Of a stretch of DNA of 64,000 nt, positions 47,346 through 58,200 are shown one piece after another. The notes below the pieces were generated by a model, which saw only the letters and a list, made by a program, of their open reading frames with translations, was not told where the DNA came from and did no database searches. Origin of the DNA: Dunaliella salina (lineage: Eukaryota > Chlorophyta > Chlorophyceae > Chlamydomonadales > Dunaliellaceae); NCBI GenBank assembly GCA_002284615.2, contig MU069698.1, positions 88,391 through 152,390 on the forward strand, in the 5' to 3' direction. Numbering within the stretch: the stretch's first letter is position 1; each line of letters begins with the position of its first letter. The position numbers and the translations under genes are program-made.

Positions 47346-48230
47346 GTACCAGGATCCAGCAAGGACCACCAAAGGGAAATGCGCAGGCATTATCACCCCT
47401 CACCGTCTTCAAATTCTGCTTCAAACATACAGTGCGGCCAGGCAAGCTGGTCTACACAATTCAATTCAGCCCCCTGTTCAGAATGAAGCAACAGAAATTA
47501 TGGGTCTTCTACACAGGTACACTTCCCATCTTGGAAAAGCAATCAAAAAACAAAAGAATTCAATTCTTTGCGAACACCAGTTAACATTCTTACAGCTCTC
47601 ACGCGCTGTGTGATAGTTACCCAAGAAAAACTTGCGAGCACCCTTGATTATGACTCGCACTTCAAAACGCACTGGAGCTCTTTTGCTCGAGACAGAGTTT
47701 TTGGGCCAACACTGATATATTTGGAACTAAGTTTACTGGGTCCTCCTTTTGCCACCCTGACTATGATGATGATTCTACTACCTTATCATTCATGCCCTGT
47801 CTTCAATCACTAGCACAACTGCCCCAACGGCTGCTTTCATCCAGCCAGATGGGATGGACCAAAAAAGGATACATGCAATGGTTCACATGTTACCCGCACC
47901 ATGCCACAACCCTACCAAATTCCCCTCAAGGTGCCTAACATTCCAGCCACCCCAAGCCTACCTAACTCCTCTTGCTTTTCCTGAAAAAAATATGGGACAC
48001 ATGCAGCTTCTTGCGATTTGGAACAATGAGGGAAAGCAAAAGCTCTTCCATGATAACCCAAATTGGCTTGAGGATTTAAAACAAGAGATCCTTGTAGGAA
48101 ACTGGTACCACAGAAGCAGTCAACAGAATGCAGAAATTCAAAACACTACCCTCTCTTTTAAAGCACCCTGCATGTGGAGGAAAAAATTTGCACTTTTGCA
48201 TGACACGCACAACATTTTTTAAGTCTGCAG
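47346..48230 (+). mobile_element. Probable 5' portion of LINE-B copy 2, degenerate
   Basis: A forward reading around 47570-47720 (VIVTQEKLASTLDYDSHFKT) matches the minus-strand reading around 51600-51490 (ALVTKEKMSSPLDHNPQYQK). This reveals a conserved protein segment carried by two elements. No reverse-transcriptase motif is seen here. The neighbour downstream is the RNase H of copy 2, so this may be the upstream part of the same element; family assignment is inferred from position. Confidence 0.4.
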
Positions 48231-50050
48231 CCAACAAAGTTCCATCACACCTAACGCACAACCATACCTGCATCCCCTGCAACCAAAGATCCCAGGCTGG
48301 CGACACCTAACACATACAGATGGCAGTGTCATTAAGTCCAACAACAAGGATACACAGCAGGCAGGAGCATCCTTTTTCATCCCGAAAGACATCTCCTCCT
48401 CTGAAAGTGTAACCTGCACAATAAATCCCAAGGGCCATGGTTTTTTTTTCCCTAGGGCCATGGTCCCACTTACACTATTAACAGAGCAGAGTTTGCTGCA
48501 ATTCTTATAGCTCTACAGCAAGGGCGCACTTTAATTGCGACTGACAGTTCTTCAGCACTTAATCAGATTAAAAACGAGCTTCTGAATCCCATGGATATGT
48601 CCACGCACTTACATACACCATTGCTCAAAGAAATCATAGCCAACACCAATTAGCCTGCATTAGTAATGCTTCAGAAGGCCCTGTCCACTTCTACAAAGTA
48701 AAATCACACATGGCATCCTTGGTAATGAAGGCGCAGATGCCCTTGCTCATCAAGCAGCTATGTTACCTGATGAAGCTAGCACCTCACTCATCCAGGCAGA
48801 GACTCCTTTCTTCCATCTCTATTGGCTTGCTGCATCTGTCACAACACATAGCTCTCACACACAGAAAACCTGCCCCTTTCAAACCTCCAGGGCAAACTGA
48901 AACAAGTAATGCATGAAAAACACAAATCGGGAACAGCAAACCTCAGCACATTTAGCTACCCAAATTGGGAGAGCCTGCTCAGGATGTCCAAGGCTCACCC
49001 CATTGCCAATTCAAAAATTAGTCATGCTTTCTGGCACATGAAATCTGTAACCCTCAAAGAACGAACCAATGTCCTCAAGTATCGAACGGACACCCTTTAC
49101 AATGGCAAACATGCCAGACGCTTTAGTGGCTACCCTGGGCCTTCTCTTTGCCCTCCTTGTGGTACACCTGATTGTACCTCCCATACCCTACTCAGGTGCA
49201 CTCACAGATAAACAGAATGAATATCAATCGCCACCATGAAGCGCTCAGCATCTGTGGTGAAGCAATAAGCAAAGGAGACTTTGGATCTTACATCGTCTCT
49301 ATAGATGCATGTAATACAGAGAGGCTACGCTCCCTGGAAATAGAAATTCCAAACATTGTCCATCGACACATTCCACATTGGCTGTTTCCATCCAGACAAC
49401 CACCACACACACAGCTCAGTCGCCCTGATGGCATTATAGTTTTACCCTTGAAGGCAGAGACTTCACACATCTCCCGCAGGATATGAATCCCAGAGACAGA
49501 GATATCCACCTCATTGAGCTCAAATTTTGTTCTGACACCACACCCGAACAAACTCTCCACACTGCGCAAAATCAGCACAAACACACCATTAAAAGCTTGT
49601 GCACAAGATCTCTTCGGGGCACACACCGCAATAACAGAGTCACACTACATGCCATATTAATTGGAGTTGCTGGAACTATCTTCAATTTCTACACGATTGA
49701 TCCCCTCTGCAAACTTGGCCTAACAAAAGACAAAGCTCACAAAACTGCCAAAGACCTCCATTATCATGCTGTTAAATCCATAACAAAAATTCACAACACC
49801 AAAAATGCCATCCAATTTAGTAGCGTGAACAATGGTGGTTTGGGGGAGGGGCTACATGGAGGGCTTCTTACAGGACAGCGAGGCGTGCAGCCAGATGGAT
49901 GGCCAACGACCCGTCAGGCTCTCATTAGCTGGGCTGCACTGCACAAGCCCTCTTTGGTGGGCTCACTGTTAGTGCCAGAGCTAACTGTTGTGTCTTTCCT
50001 TAACGCACGCTGGTGAGTACCAGCGTAGACTTGTACTTTTACTTTGAAGA
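48231..50050 (+). mobile_element. LINE-B copy 2: RNase H, CCHC knuckle, restriction-like nuclease
   Basis: The best-preserved ordered copy. RNase H: YTDGSVIKS near 48312, NRAEFAAILIALQQG near 48480, ATDSSSALNQIKNELL near 48538, KVKSH and GILGNEGADALA near 48698-48750, supplying the D, E, D, D catalytic set. Then FFHLYWLAA near 48810, the HEKHKSGTANL to FWHMKSVTLK helix (48912-49060), and the knuckle CPPCGTPDCTSHTLLRC at about 49150. MNINRHHEALSICGEAISKG is at 49217, RPDGIIVLPLK near 49421, DRDIHLIELKFCSDT near 49494, and GVAGTIFNF near 49665. The C-terminus is near 49810, and the 3' UTR ends with a TTTTAC-like tail at about 50048. Frameshifts lie near 48440, 48690 and 49485, so it is not functional. 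Confidence 0.85.
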
Positions 50051-52301
50051 TTAGGAGGGAAGAAGTAAGTACAGGAATGTAGGGCATACGTCTAAAGGCA
50101 TTGCTGATTTTTTATCTACACGCGGTAATGAATTTTGATAGTCAGAGTAGTAACCTGTTTTGGCATTGGCATATCCAAGTTTGTATTTATTAAACATGCA
50201 TACGGGATTTGAGCATCAGATAGGTGAGCTTGGGGGCAGGCGAGGGAAGACCTGTAGAAGCACCCGCGGCATTCACTCTTTTTCCTTCCTTGCCTAACCA
50301 ATAAATTTGTGGATTTCCACCAGGACCTGCACCAGGGATCTTGGTATCTACCATGCAGTTGTTGGCTTGATTTGCCTGATGTTTTGCAATAGTACCTGCA
50401 CATTCCTTACCAGCAATCATCAGACGTTCCAGGTCCCGCCTGAAGAGCGTCTGAAAGCGCCTGAAATGATGCCAGCATGAGCTTTTACTTCGTAAAATTG
50501 AATTTTGGTATGAGAATTGCTAAATAGAGATGAAATCATTCTCCTTGGATACTCCTCAGGTGTTTCTCAGGGTAAAGAAGTTGTTGATGTATTTGATTGA
50601 AAGAGGTGAGGTTGTCTGATGCAATGTTTGCATATTTGGTGATGATAGCAGCATGTCAGGCTGAGCAGCGATTGCTGCCAATTCAGCTCAACTTGAAGTT
50701 ATGATTTTAGTAACCCCAGCACCATTGGGTTCTACAGAGTTCTTGTTGTCAGTAAGAGGGCAGTGGACGCCTGCCCCAATTCCTTGCTTGCCGTTCTGGA
50801 CAAGGCAGCTGCCATCAGTGTATGCCCATATCCTCCAGTCGGCAACTTTAGACTGAGGGTGGTACTGAATTGGCTGGGTAGCGAGTCTGTATCTTGGATA
50901 CTGATGCGTGAAGTTATTGGGTATTTAGAGGCGTGTTGTTTATCAAATGGGAGGCGGTTCAGTTTACTGAGACCTGGCATGTCAGCATGCATGGGATTGA
51001 GAACAGGGAGGCTGCTGAGTCAGCAGTGCTGGAACTCGACAGCTTCCACTCTGTGGCTTCTGGTGTAGCGCCTCCCAGGCCCTTTAGCCAGTCTTTGTCA
51101 TGGTTGTTGAGGTGGACTCGAGCTGCAATGTTCCAAACAGCGAAGGTTCGAAGGTCCCAGGTATGCTTAGGTAGAGGTATCTCTTGGTGGGGCAGGATTG
51201 AGGGGCACTGTTACTATGTTTTTTACGAGGGGGGGTCCAAGGTCGTAACAGAGGTGGGGTTAGGCAGTGACATGCTTGGAGTAGGGGTTGGTTATCATGT
51301 TCGAACGTACGTACGTTCTTACCCCAAGCCGGAAGGAAGATGAATGTAGCAGTGGCCTCTGTGTCGAGGATAGCAGAGTAAATGGCATGTCACAAAGCTT
51401 GGATCAGGATCCCTTCATCATAAATAGGATGGCATACTGAGGAACCTGAGAATTTGGATGAGAAGTCATTATGCATGGTACCAAAAAGAATGTCTTGGGA
51501 GTCCGCACTCCAATATTTCTGGTATTGCGGGTTGTGGTCTAGTGGGGAGGACATTTTTTCTTTGGTTACCAAAGCCCGTTTTTGAAGGACAGCATGGATG
51601 TGAGTTGGGAGGGCTCGTGAAAAAGAGCCTTTGATTTTCTTGCTGGAGTACTTTCTTTCAAGCATGGATCTGCAGGAGAGGGGTCCTTGCAGCTCAGTGG
51701 CAAAGCTGCCTGGAGCTGGTGTTATTTTCTCGTGCATGCCAGCAAGCTTGTCCCCATAGAAAGCCCTGAAAGGGATTTGGAAGCGGTTTGGAGATGTCAT
51801 ACCGACACATTTGCCTTGCGTATTATATTAATTAATTTATATATGCAAGCCATGTGTGTCGTGTAAATTCCTGGGAGAATGAGGGGGAATGGAGTTGGAG
51901 GGCCATGGCTGTGGGGTCCTGTGTCTGATGGTGCTGGATGAGAGGGTTGCTGATCCGTGTACTTTACGAGGCCAACCTCGCGCAGCCAATTTTGCATGAG
52001 CCTGTAGGTGTTATGTCCGCTTGAGGATTAGTGGGGTAAGTATGAAATGTGATTTTGTTGCGCAATTCTATGTCCAGTTTCTGCTGCCACACATTGGTTG
52101 CATCCGGTTTTTTTAATCCCTGTCTTGCAAGATTTGAGAGGATAGAAGAAAGGATAGAATCTGCTGTGGGCATGGAGAGATGAGGCTCGTTCTGTTGTGC
52201 TTCAAACTCGAGCAAACACTCCTTAAATTTAGGCCATGTCTCCTGTAAATCCTGTGATTTCCAGGAGGGCTTCCAAATGACCCTCCTGAATTCTTCTTTA
52301 G
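50051..52301 (-). mobile_element. Minus-strand coding-like remnants of an unassigned retroelement
   Basis: Minus-strand frames between 52215 and 50120 have protein-like composition but no recognised domain. Segments include MPTADSILSSILSNLARQGL (about 52170), LDIELRNKITFHTY (about 52070), the 136-codon frame 51800-51390 with FRAFYGDKLAGMHEKITPA and ALVTKEKMSSPL, and STTLSLKLPTGGYGHTL near 50870. The 51.5 kb segment has a homologue at 47.6 kb next to LINE-B copy 2. I infer the N-terminal or gag-like part of LINE-B or a related element, read in reverse. No reverse-transcriptase YADD box was found. A host pseudogene cannot be excluded. Confidence 0.4.
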
Positions 52302-52305
52302 TCAG

Positions 52306-52378
<73 letters not shown>
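52306..52378. repeat. (CT)n microsatellite
   Basis: About 36 CT units, then ttctttctctctttctt. It directly precedes LINE-B copy 3. Confidence 0.97.
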
Positions 52379-52384
<6 letters not shown>

Positions 52385-52401
52385 CTCTCTTTCTTAATTT
52401 T

Positions 52402-53590
52402 TTGAGCATCATCAAGGCTTGCACAGGCGGGACGTGCCCATGTGTCAGGTGTCTCAATTTCTTGTCTTTACTCTTCAACCAGCAGTATGCAGTACGCTTT
52501 TTCATTTCCACCTGCCTACAATGCCCCCTCTGTGGGGAGCCAGACAGTGTCCTTCACATTCCATCAGAATGTAAATGTTCCAACATCATGATGTCAAATA
52601 TAATAACTAAGCGCCACAACATCGCCAGCAGAATCATCCTGGTATCAGCAAAGGCCCTCTTGGGGTAGGCCTCGCCCGCATGCCATGTCCAGTGGACATT
52701 GGCAGCACAGATCGTCTTGCTTAACAGGAACTCCAGATTCCTGAGCACTCGACAAAAAGGAAAGAAAAAGAAAAGAAAAGGAAAACTACATAGGCAGAGA
52801 AACACTCCCTACATCAACTACTACTGGTATGGAAAATAGAACCCTCTAAAGTATACTTTCCCTTGTCGTTTCCTTGTCAAAGAAAGGCTCATTTCTAGTC
52901 GCCCTGATGCAACATTAGTTTTTCCCTTGAAAAGAGTGCCAAGAACCAGTTCTTGACATCCTTTGAGAAGTGCAGGGGAACACGGGGGGAACAGGAGCAC
53001 TCATTGCCGTTCACAGCCACTCCACCCACTCCCAAGATTCGTCACCCTAGTCAGCTCCTTCAAGAACAGAGGCACATCCATCTTGAGTCAAATACTATGA
53101 AGACACCCGGCCCAGGAATCAGCTTGAGGCCTCCAAGCAGCAGCACCGCAATTTATGTTGCCATCTCTCAAGGGCCTCTGCTCAAGTCACCCTTCATACA
53201 ATTCTGTTAGGTGAGGGTGGGGTCACCTCCGACCACCACACATTGGAGCCGCTTTGAGAGCTTGGTCTTGACACTCTCAAGGGCATCAAGATTGCTCTGA
53301 AGCTTCATGCTCGTTCTGCCCAGTACCTTTAACCTGCAGTACGCTTAAAAACTTGCTAGCACCAGATGAGCTCTCGAAAAGACTTCTTTCAACTCTAATC
53401 AACAAGATCAGGCACGAGCTATAGCTACTGCTAGTAATCCTCCTGATCCGGATTAGTGAGGGTCCTCAATAACTTCTCTCTTTTGATTCTCCTGGTGAAG
53501 GGGATACAAGGTGCCTTGGCCCTAGGTATCTTCTTTTCCTTAATTGATGTGGGGTGTGTTTTCACTGCCTGTGCGATTTCTTTTGGCCCC
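52402..53590 (+). mobile_element. LINE-B copy 3 with a nested inverted tail
   Basis: Order of blocks: a knuckle CPLCGEPDSVLHIPSEC at about 52530; TKRHNIASRIILVSAKALLG to 52665; then a minus-strand LINE-B tail (GAAAA-rich 52752-52785, ctacataggcagagaaacac, ctacatcaac) at about 52745-52830. Next come SRPDATLVFPLK near 52895, the ELGLDTL-like C-terminus near 53255, and the terminal NPPDPD before TAG near 53453. A 3' UTR matching 8750-8858 (tgccttggccctaggtat, attgatgtggggtgtg) ends at about 53590. It is degenerate with many frame breaks. Confidence 0.75.
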
Positions 53591-53594
53591 CGCC

Positions 53595-53800
53595 TCCGCC
53601 TCTGCCACCTGGCGCCTGCTGCCCCTGCGTGGCTGCAGCCCTGGCCTTCTCCTCATCCACCCTCACCCTCTCCTTGGCCGCCTTGGCCCATGCCTCTGCT
53701 TCCGCCGCCTGGCGCTCTGCCTGCTGCCGCTGCGTGGCTGCAGCCCTGGCCTTCACCTCATCCTCACCCTCTCCTTGGCCACCTTCGGCAATTTTTTGGG
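53595..53800 (-). other. Coiled-coil-like coding fragment with an internal repeat
   Basis: On the minus strand a frame reads two Ala/Glu/Arg/Gln-rich repeats: KARAAATQRQQAERQAAEAE, then AWAKAAKERVRVDEEKARAA, then TQGQQAPGGRGG. The DNA duplication has a period of roughly 105-110 bp. Its GC content is well above that of the surroundings. It is wedged between two LINE-B 3' ends, which suggests a captured or transduced exon from a coiled-coil gene. No start, stop or splice context supports an active gene here. Confidence 0.45.
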
Positions 53801-55057
53801 GGCTACATGGAAATTCGAAATGAGTCTATTGGTTGCAACCATGATACTGTCCCAGAATCCTTATTGGAAACACTGTTGCTGTCGCTACTAGCTTTGTTGG
53901 ACAAGAAGCCTCTTTGGAAAAACTGGTGAGACTCATGGTCAGTGACAGCGCTGACTGTGGAACCTTTCTTTAATGCACGCTGGATATGTCCAGCGTAGGC
54001 CTTTGACTTTGACTTTTGAACAACAATTGAAGTGCGGCATAAAAATGTCAGAATCAGTCCAAGCCTGGTTGCATTTGCTGAGGGAAGGTCACCTGTCCTG
54101 TAAGACAATAAGACAACCCGACCACACAGATCAAGAAGAAGAGCAAGAGCAAGCACAATAGAAAATTATCAAAAAATGCCACTGTATTAAAAGTGCTCTC
54201 CGCAACCAAAAAGTTTCATGTACGGTCAATATTTCTAACCAAGCAAATTTTAGCAGCAATCCCAATCCATTTCCCAACAGAGATTGTGTTGGAGAGGACT
54301 TGTGGCTCTTTTGAGCAAATGTGTCTCCTTCTCTTTCTATCTAATTGAGGAAGAATTTCTTTTTTCATTTCTTCCCTTTTTCTCTTTCCTTGTTTCTGAA
54401 CTTCATTGAAAAAGGCGCCCTCATTAAGGCAACTTGGAATTCCTCCCACCAAAACGACGTGCCAACGACGTTCCAATGTCATCAAAGCTTCCACTCAGCG
54501 CACGGAGCTGCCGGTTATTCCATTCAGGGCAATCATGCAAAAAAGGAAAGAAAAGGAAAAGGATACGCCAGCTAAAAATCACAGACCATTTTTGTCAGTG
54601 TATCCTGGAGTCAAGGTAGAGTTCCCACTGAAGATGAAATAGTCTTGGAGCGGCCTCACCCGGTCTCAAATGTGGTCTAGATGTGTGGGAAGCGAAATAC
54701 GACTTGGACTCTTTAGCTGTGGGAAGCGAGATACGTCTTGAACTCTGCTATTACCCTACTTCGATCTTTTCATATCATATACCACACATGCCCCTTTGAA
54801 CGCTGTTCGCAGAAGAATGAGCCAAAGCGTAAACAAACCATTGGTCGTGCACTTCGTTCGGAGGTTTCATAAGCGAAAGTTAAAAGTGAAGGCAAATATT
54901 AAGTGTCACAGCTCCCTCCCCCCCGATAATTAATCGATTTGAAGAAGATTGACGGAGGCAAAATTAAAATTTTCATTTTCCATGTTTTCAGCAGTTGGTT
55001 ACAAGCTAAGTTGAGAGTTGTAACACCTACGCTTCGAACACATACAAATCGGTCCAC
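53801..55057 (+). other. LINE-B 3' ends and 5' flank of the DPY-30 gene
   Basis: Positions about 53800-54025 match a LINE-B 3' end of the TTTTAC type (actggtgagactcatggtca, aatgcacgctgg, tttgactttgac). Positions about 54280-54400 match the TTTTC type (ggcttttgtgg-like, aaatgtgtctcc, taattgagg). From 54400 to 55057 no gene is recognised; the promoter of the downstream gene should be here. The 54655-54735 segment contains two copies of gtgggaagcgaaatacg..ttgga. Confidence 0.5.
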
Positions 55058-55148
55058 ATGGAAGCAGCACCTGAGCCACAACCTCATGAGCAGCAGCCAC
55101 ATGAACAACCTGAGCACACGGATGCAGAGCCTGAAAAGCCCTCCATAG

Positions 55149-55244
<96 letters not shown>

Positions 55245-58200
55245 NNNNNNNNNNNNNNNNNNNNNNNNNNNNNNNNNNNNNNNNNNNNNNNNNNNNNNNN
55301 NNNNNNNNNNNNNNNNNNNNNNNNNNNNNNNNNNNNNNNNNNNNNNNNNNNNNNNNNNNNNNNNNNNNNNNNNNNNNNNNNNNNTGTGTGTGTTGCATAT
55401 GTGCTTATGCCTGTAAGCTCGTGCGCATAGAAACTGTACCTCAAAAACTGCAAACATCCATTACAGCAATGTGTGTTGCATTTTGGGCTTCTACATTCAC
55501 TTCGAGTGCTCATCAACGGAAAACAGACGAAAAAAATGTTAGCCAGTGGTTCTCTGAGCATGAAGCAGCCATTTACTTTGTGTAGCTTGACCCAAGTTTC
55601 TTGCCCATGAGCCCAGCCTCTGCCGTGTTCCATGATGTGTTGGTTCTGTCATCTTTAAACAAATCATGTCTCTCCTTGTTGGTCTTGGCTCTGGCGCAGG
55701 TGAAAGCCTCTGAGAAAGCAGCCCTTAATGTTCATAAGAAGCTCAGTGTACAAGCGGCGCCCGTCAGGCAATATTTGGTATGAGATGGACCCACTACTTT
55801 CTCTGCTTACCTGAAACAAAACTTTGCAAATATTTGCTGCGTTGCCAATTTTAGACAAATTTGTGTTGACTCAAGCTTGCTTGCCATGCGAAGAGAAATG
55901 AATTACAATTGACTCCTAGGACTGAAATCCGGAGGTTGCTTTCCTGGAATAAGGCAATACATGGACCTTAAAAAAATATGATGATCATTACAAAGGAATT
56001 TGATCTTTCTGCACTTCAGGGAAATAGTATTTTGGTTTGTGATCCAAAATCAAGTATCAAAGCAAATAGTATTTTGGTTTATGATCCAAAAATCATAAAA
56101 TCAAATATCAAAGCAATTTGGGCCAAGTCAGATCTGCTTTGCCAGAAATTGTGGAGTCCTTACCCAAGGGCAAATGAGGATGTAGAAAAGTGTGGATTTA
56201 TTTCTTGAGCGCTTTGCAAATTGCATGGAGACCCAACTGTGTGTCCTGCAATTTCTGAGGCATTTCAGGCCAAAGTTGCCATCTTGTGTGAGATGGGTAC
56301 CAAATTGCATGTTTTGACAAGACTCAGCCCCATATCTTGGCTGTCAGGAACGTCTAAGGTCAAACCTGATCCATTTGAGAGACCGGGGGGGGATGATTTT
56401 GGGCATGAAGCACGCGCAGCATAAGCGCATCTGCCATGTGAAGTTGGTGCAAAACTGAGAATTGGATAAGCGCGGCATCTGGCCAGGATCTGTGTGTGAG
56501 GCCTTGTTCAGTATGCTCCCAAACTTTGGGCCAAAGTCTGCCCTGTCAAGTGGGGGGCCTCAGGCGCGAATATGTGGACATTCCAAGGGCTTGGACACAG
56601 TTGGGAGCAAAGTCAACCCAGGATCTTTGCTTGGTGCTCCGCTCCGCACTCTGACAGCATGAGCTTGCTTTACCTACTTGCTGCAATCTAGGACACTTCA
56701 TTGATGGTAGTTTGACAAAAAAAAAGTTACAAAAAGGGTGCATAGATCGGCTCTGCAATTCATTGACCCAGAGCTGAGCCTTGTTTTTCTGCCATTTCCC
56801 GGCCAGACTCAGGCGATTTCTGGACCCCCATAGGCGTCCCGGACCCCCTAACTAAACTCCTGATTAAGTGCACGACACCACCAGTGCTGCTAGTCAGCCC
56901 AGCCAGGGATGGCTACTTGAAGACCCCATTTTGGCAGGCATTGTACCTGCTTCTATTCCACACACCATGCGCCACCCCCTCATGCAAATGGAGTATCCAG
57001 AGGTGCTCAAATAGATCAAGGCAAAGGTCTTGCGTACTCAGAATTGGCAAAGTTGCAGAGGAGCAGGAACTCCTAATACCTAAATGGCTGACCTGAGTTT
57101 TGGGTGTTCTGCATGTTGCGGCCAGGGCAATCAACCCCTATTTACCTTTTCATTTTGAGGAAATGAACACCCGAGTGTATAGTCGGTATAATGTGTCACA
57201 AGCTGCTTGCTCTTGCTCAGCTGTAACTGCTGCAGCTGCAGCTGCTGCCGCTGTGGCTGCGGCTGCTCCTTACTGGGAATTCCAGTGTGAGGTATTTCTA
57301 AAGAGACAGACTCCCCCCTCGAGACATGTCCCCCCATGAGACATTTGGTGATGTCCCTGGTTTGAATTGGACCTGCCTTTTTAAGCTCTTGTGATTAGGT
57401 TACCCAAAGAATCGGCCCAGGGCTATGTCCATGAACAGAAGTAAGTGTGTGTGGTTCGATTGGTAAAATGTGTATATAGACTTCGTTGTTACTCACTAAA
57501 GGCTTTCGATCCATTTCTTCTTTACAAAATTTCTCCAGCAAGCCCTCCAAGGGCCCTAAGCACGGGGCTGGGTTGCCGCTCCATCCACTCAGCAGACCAG
57601 GCCTGTGCATGGGTGTGGGTTGCTCACCCAGGCAGAGATGAGGGTGGGGGGCTTGGCTTAGGAGCACGGTGAGGATGGGGGAGTAGAAGCTGCCTAGGCT
57701 GCCCCTGCCTGCACAACCTTAGGAGACCCTGACCCCCTAACCCCAGAGTCACCATCATAGCCCATCCTTGCGTGCCGCAAGGCCCAGGTTATGAGACCGG
57801 AGGTGTCTATGACTTGCAGAGGATGAGAACAGATGATGATTGCCCAAGGGGGCAGGCAGGATGGGCAAGGGGCCCCCCCCCCCCCCTCCCCCCCTCTTTC
57901 CCTTCTTTCTCCTCCACTCCATTGTTTGGGCTTTTTTTGCCTTAGCTGTGCATCTGTATCACTGCCAACTGCTGCCTGTGACACTTTCAAAAGCTCTCCG
58001 GCCCGGCCCACCTGGGCTCATAAAACTTGAGGTCTGACTCGGCTAAGCGGCTTGGCGCAGTCCAAATGCTCTTAAATTGGTTAGATGTTTTGAGGCTTTG
58101 AAGTTTTCTGCCGCGGGCGCTCCGCCAACCCCAAAGACATTACTCTACGGGGTGGAATTAGTTCCGTGTGGTGTCTTCTTTGCTTTCTCTAGTACTTAGA

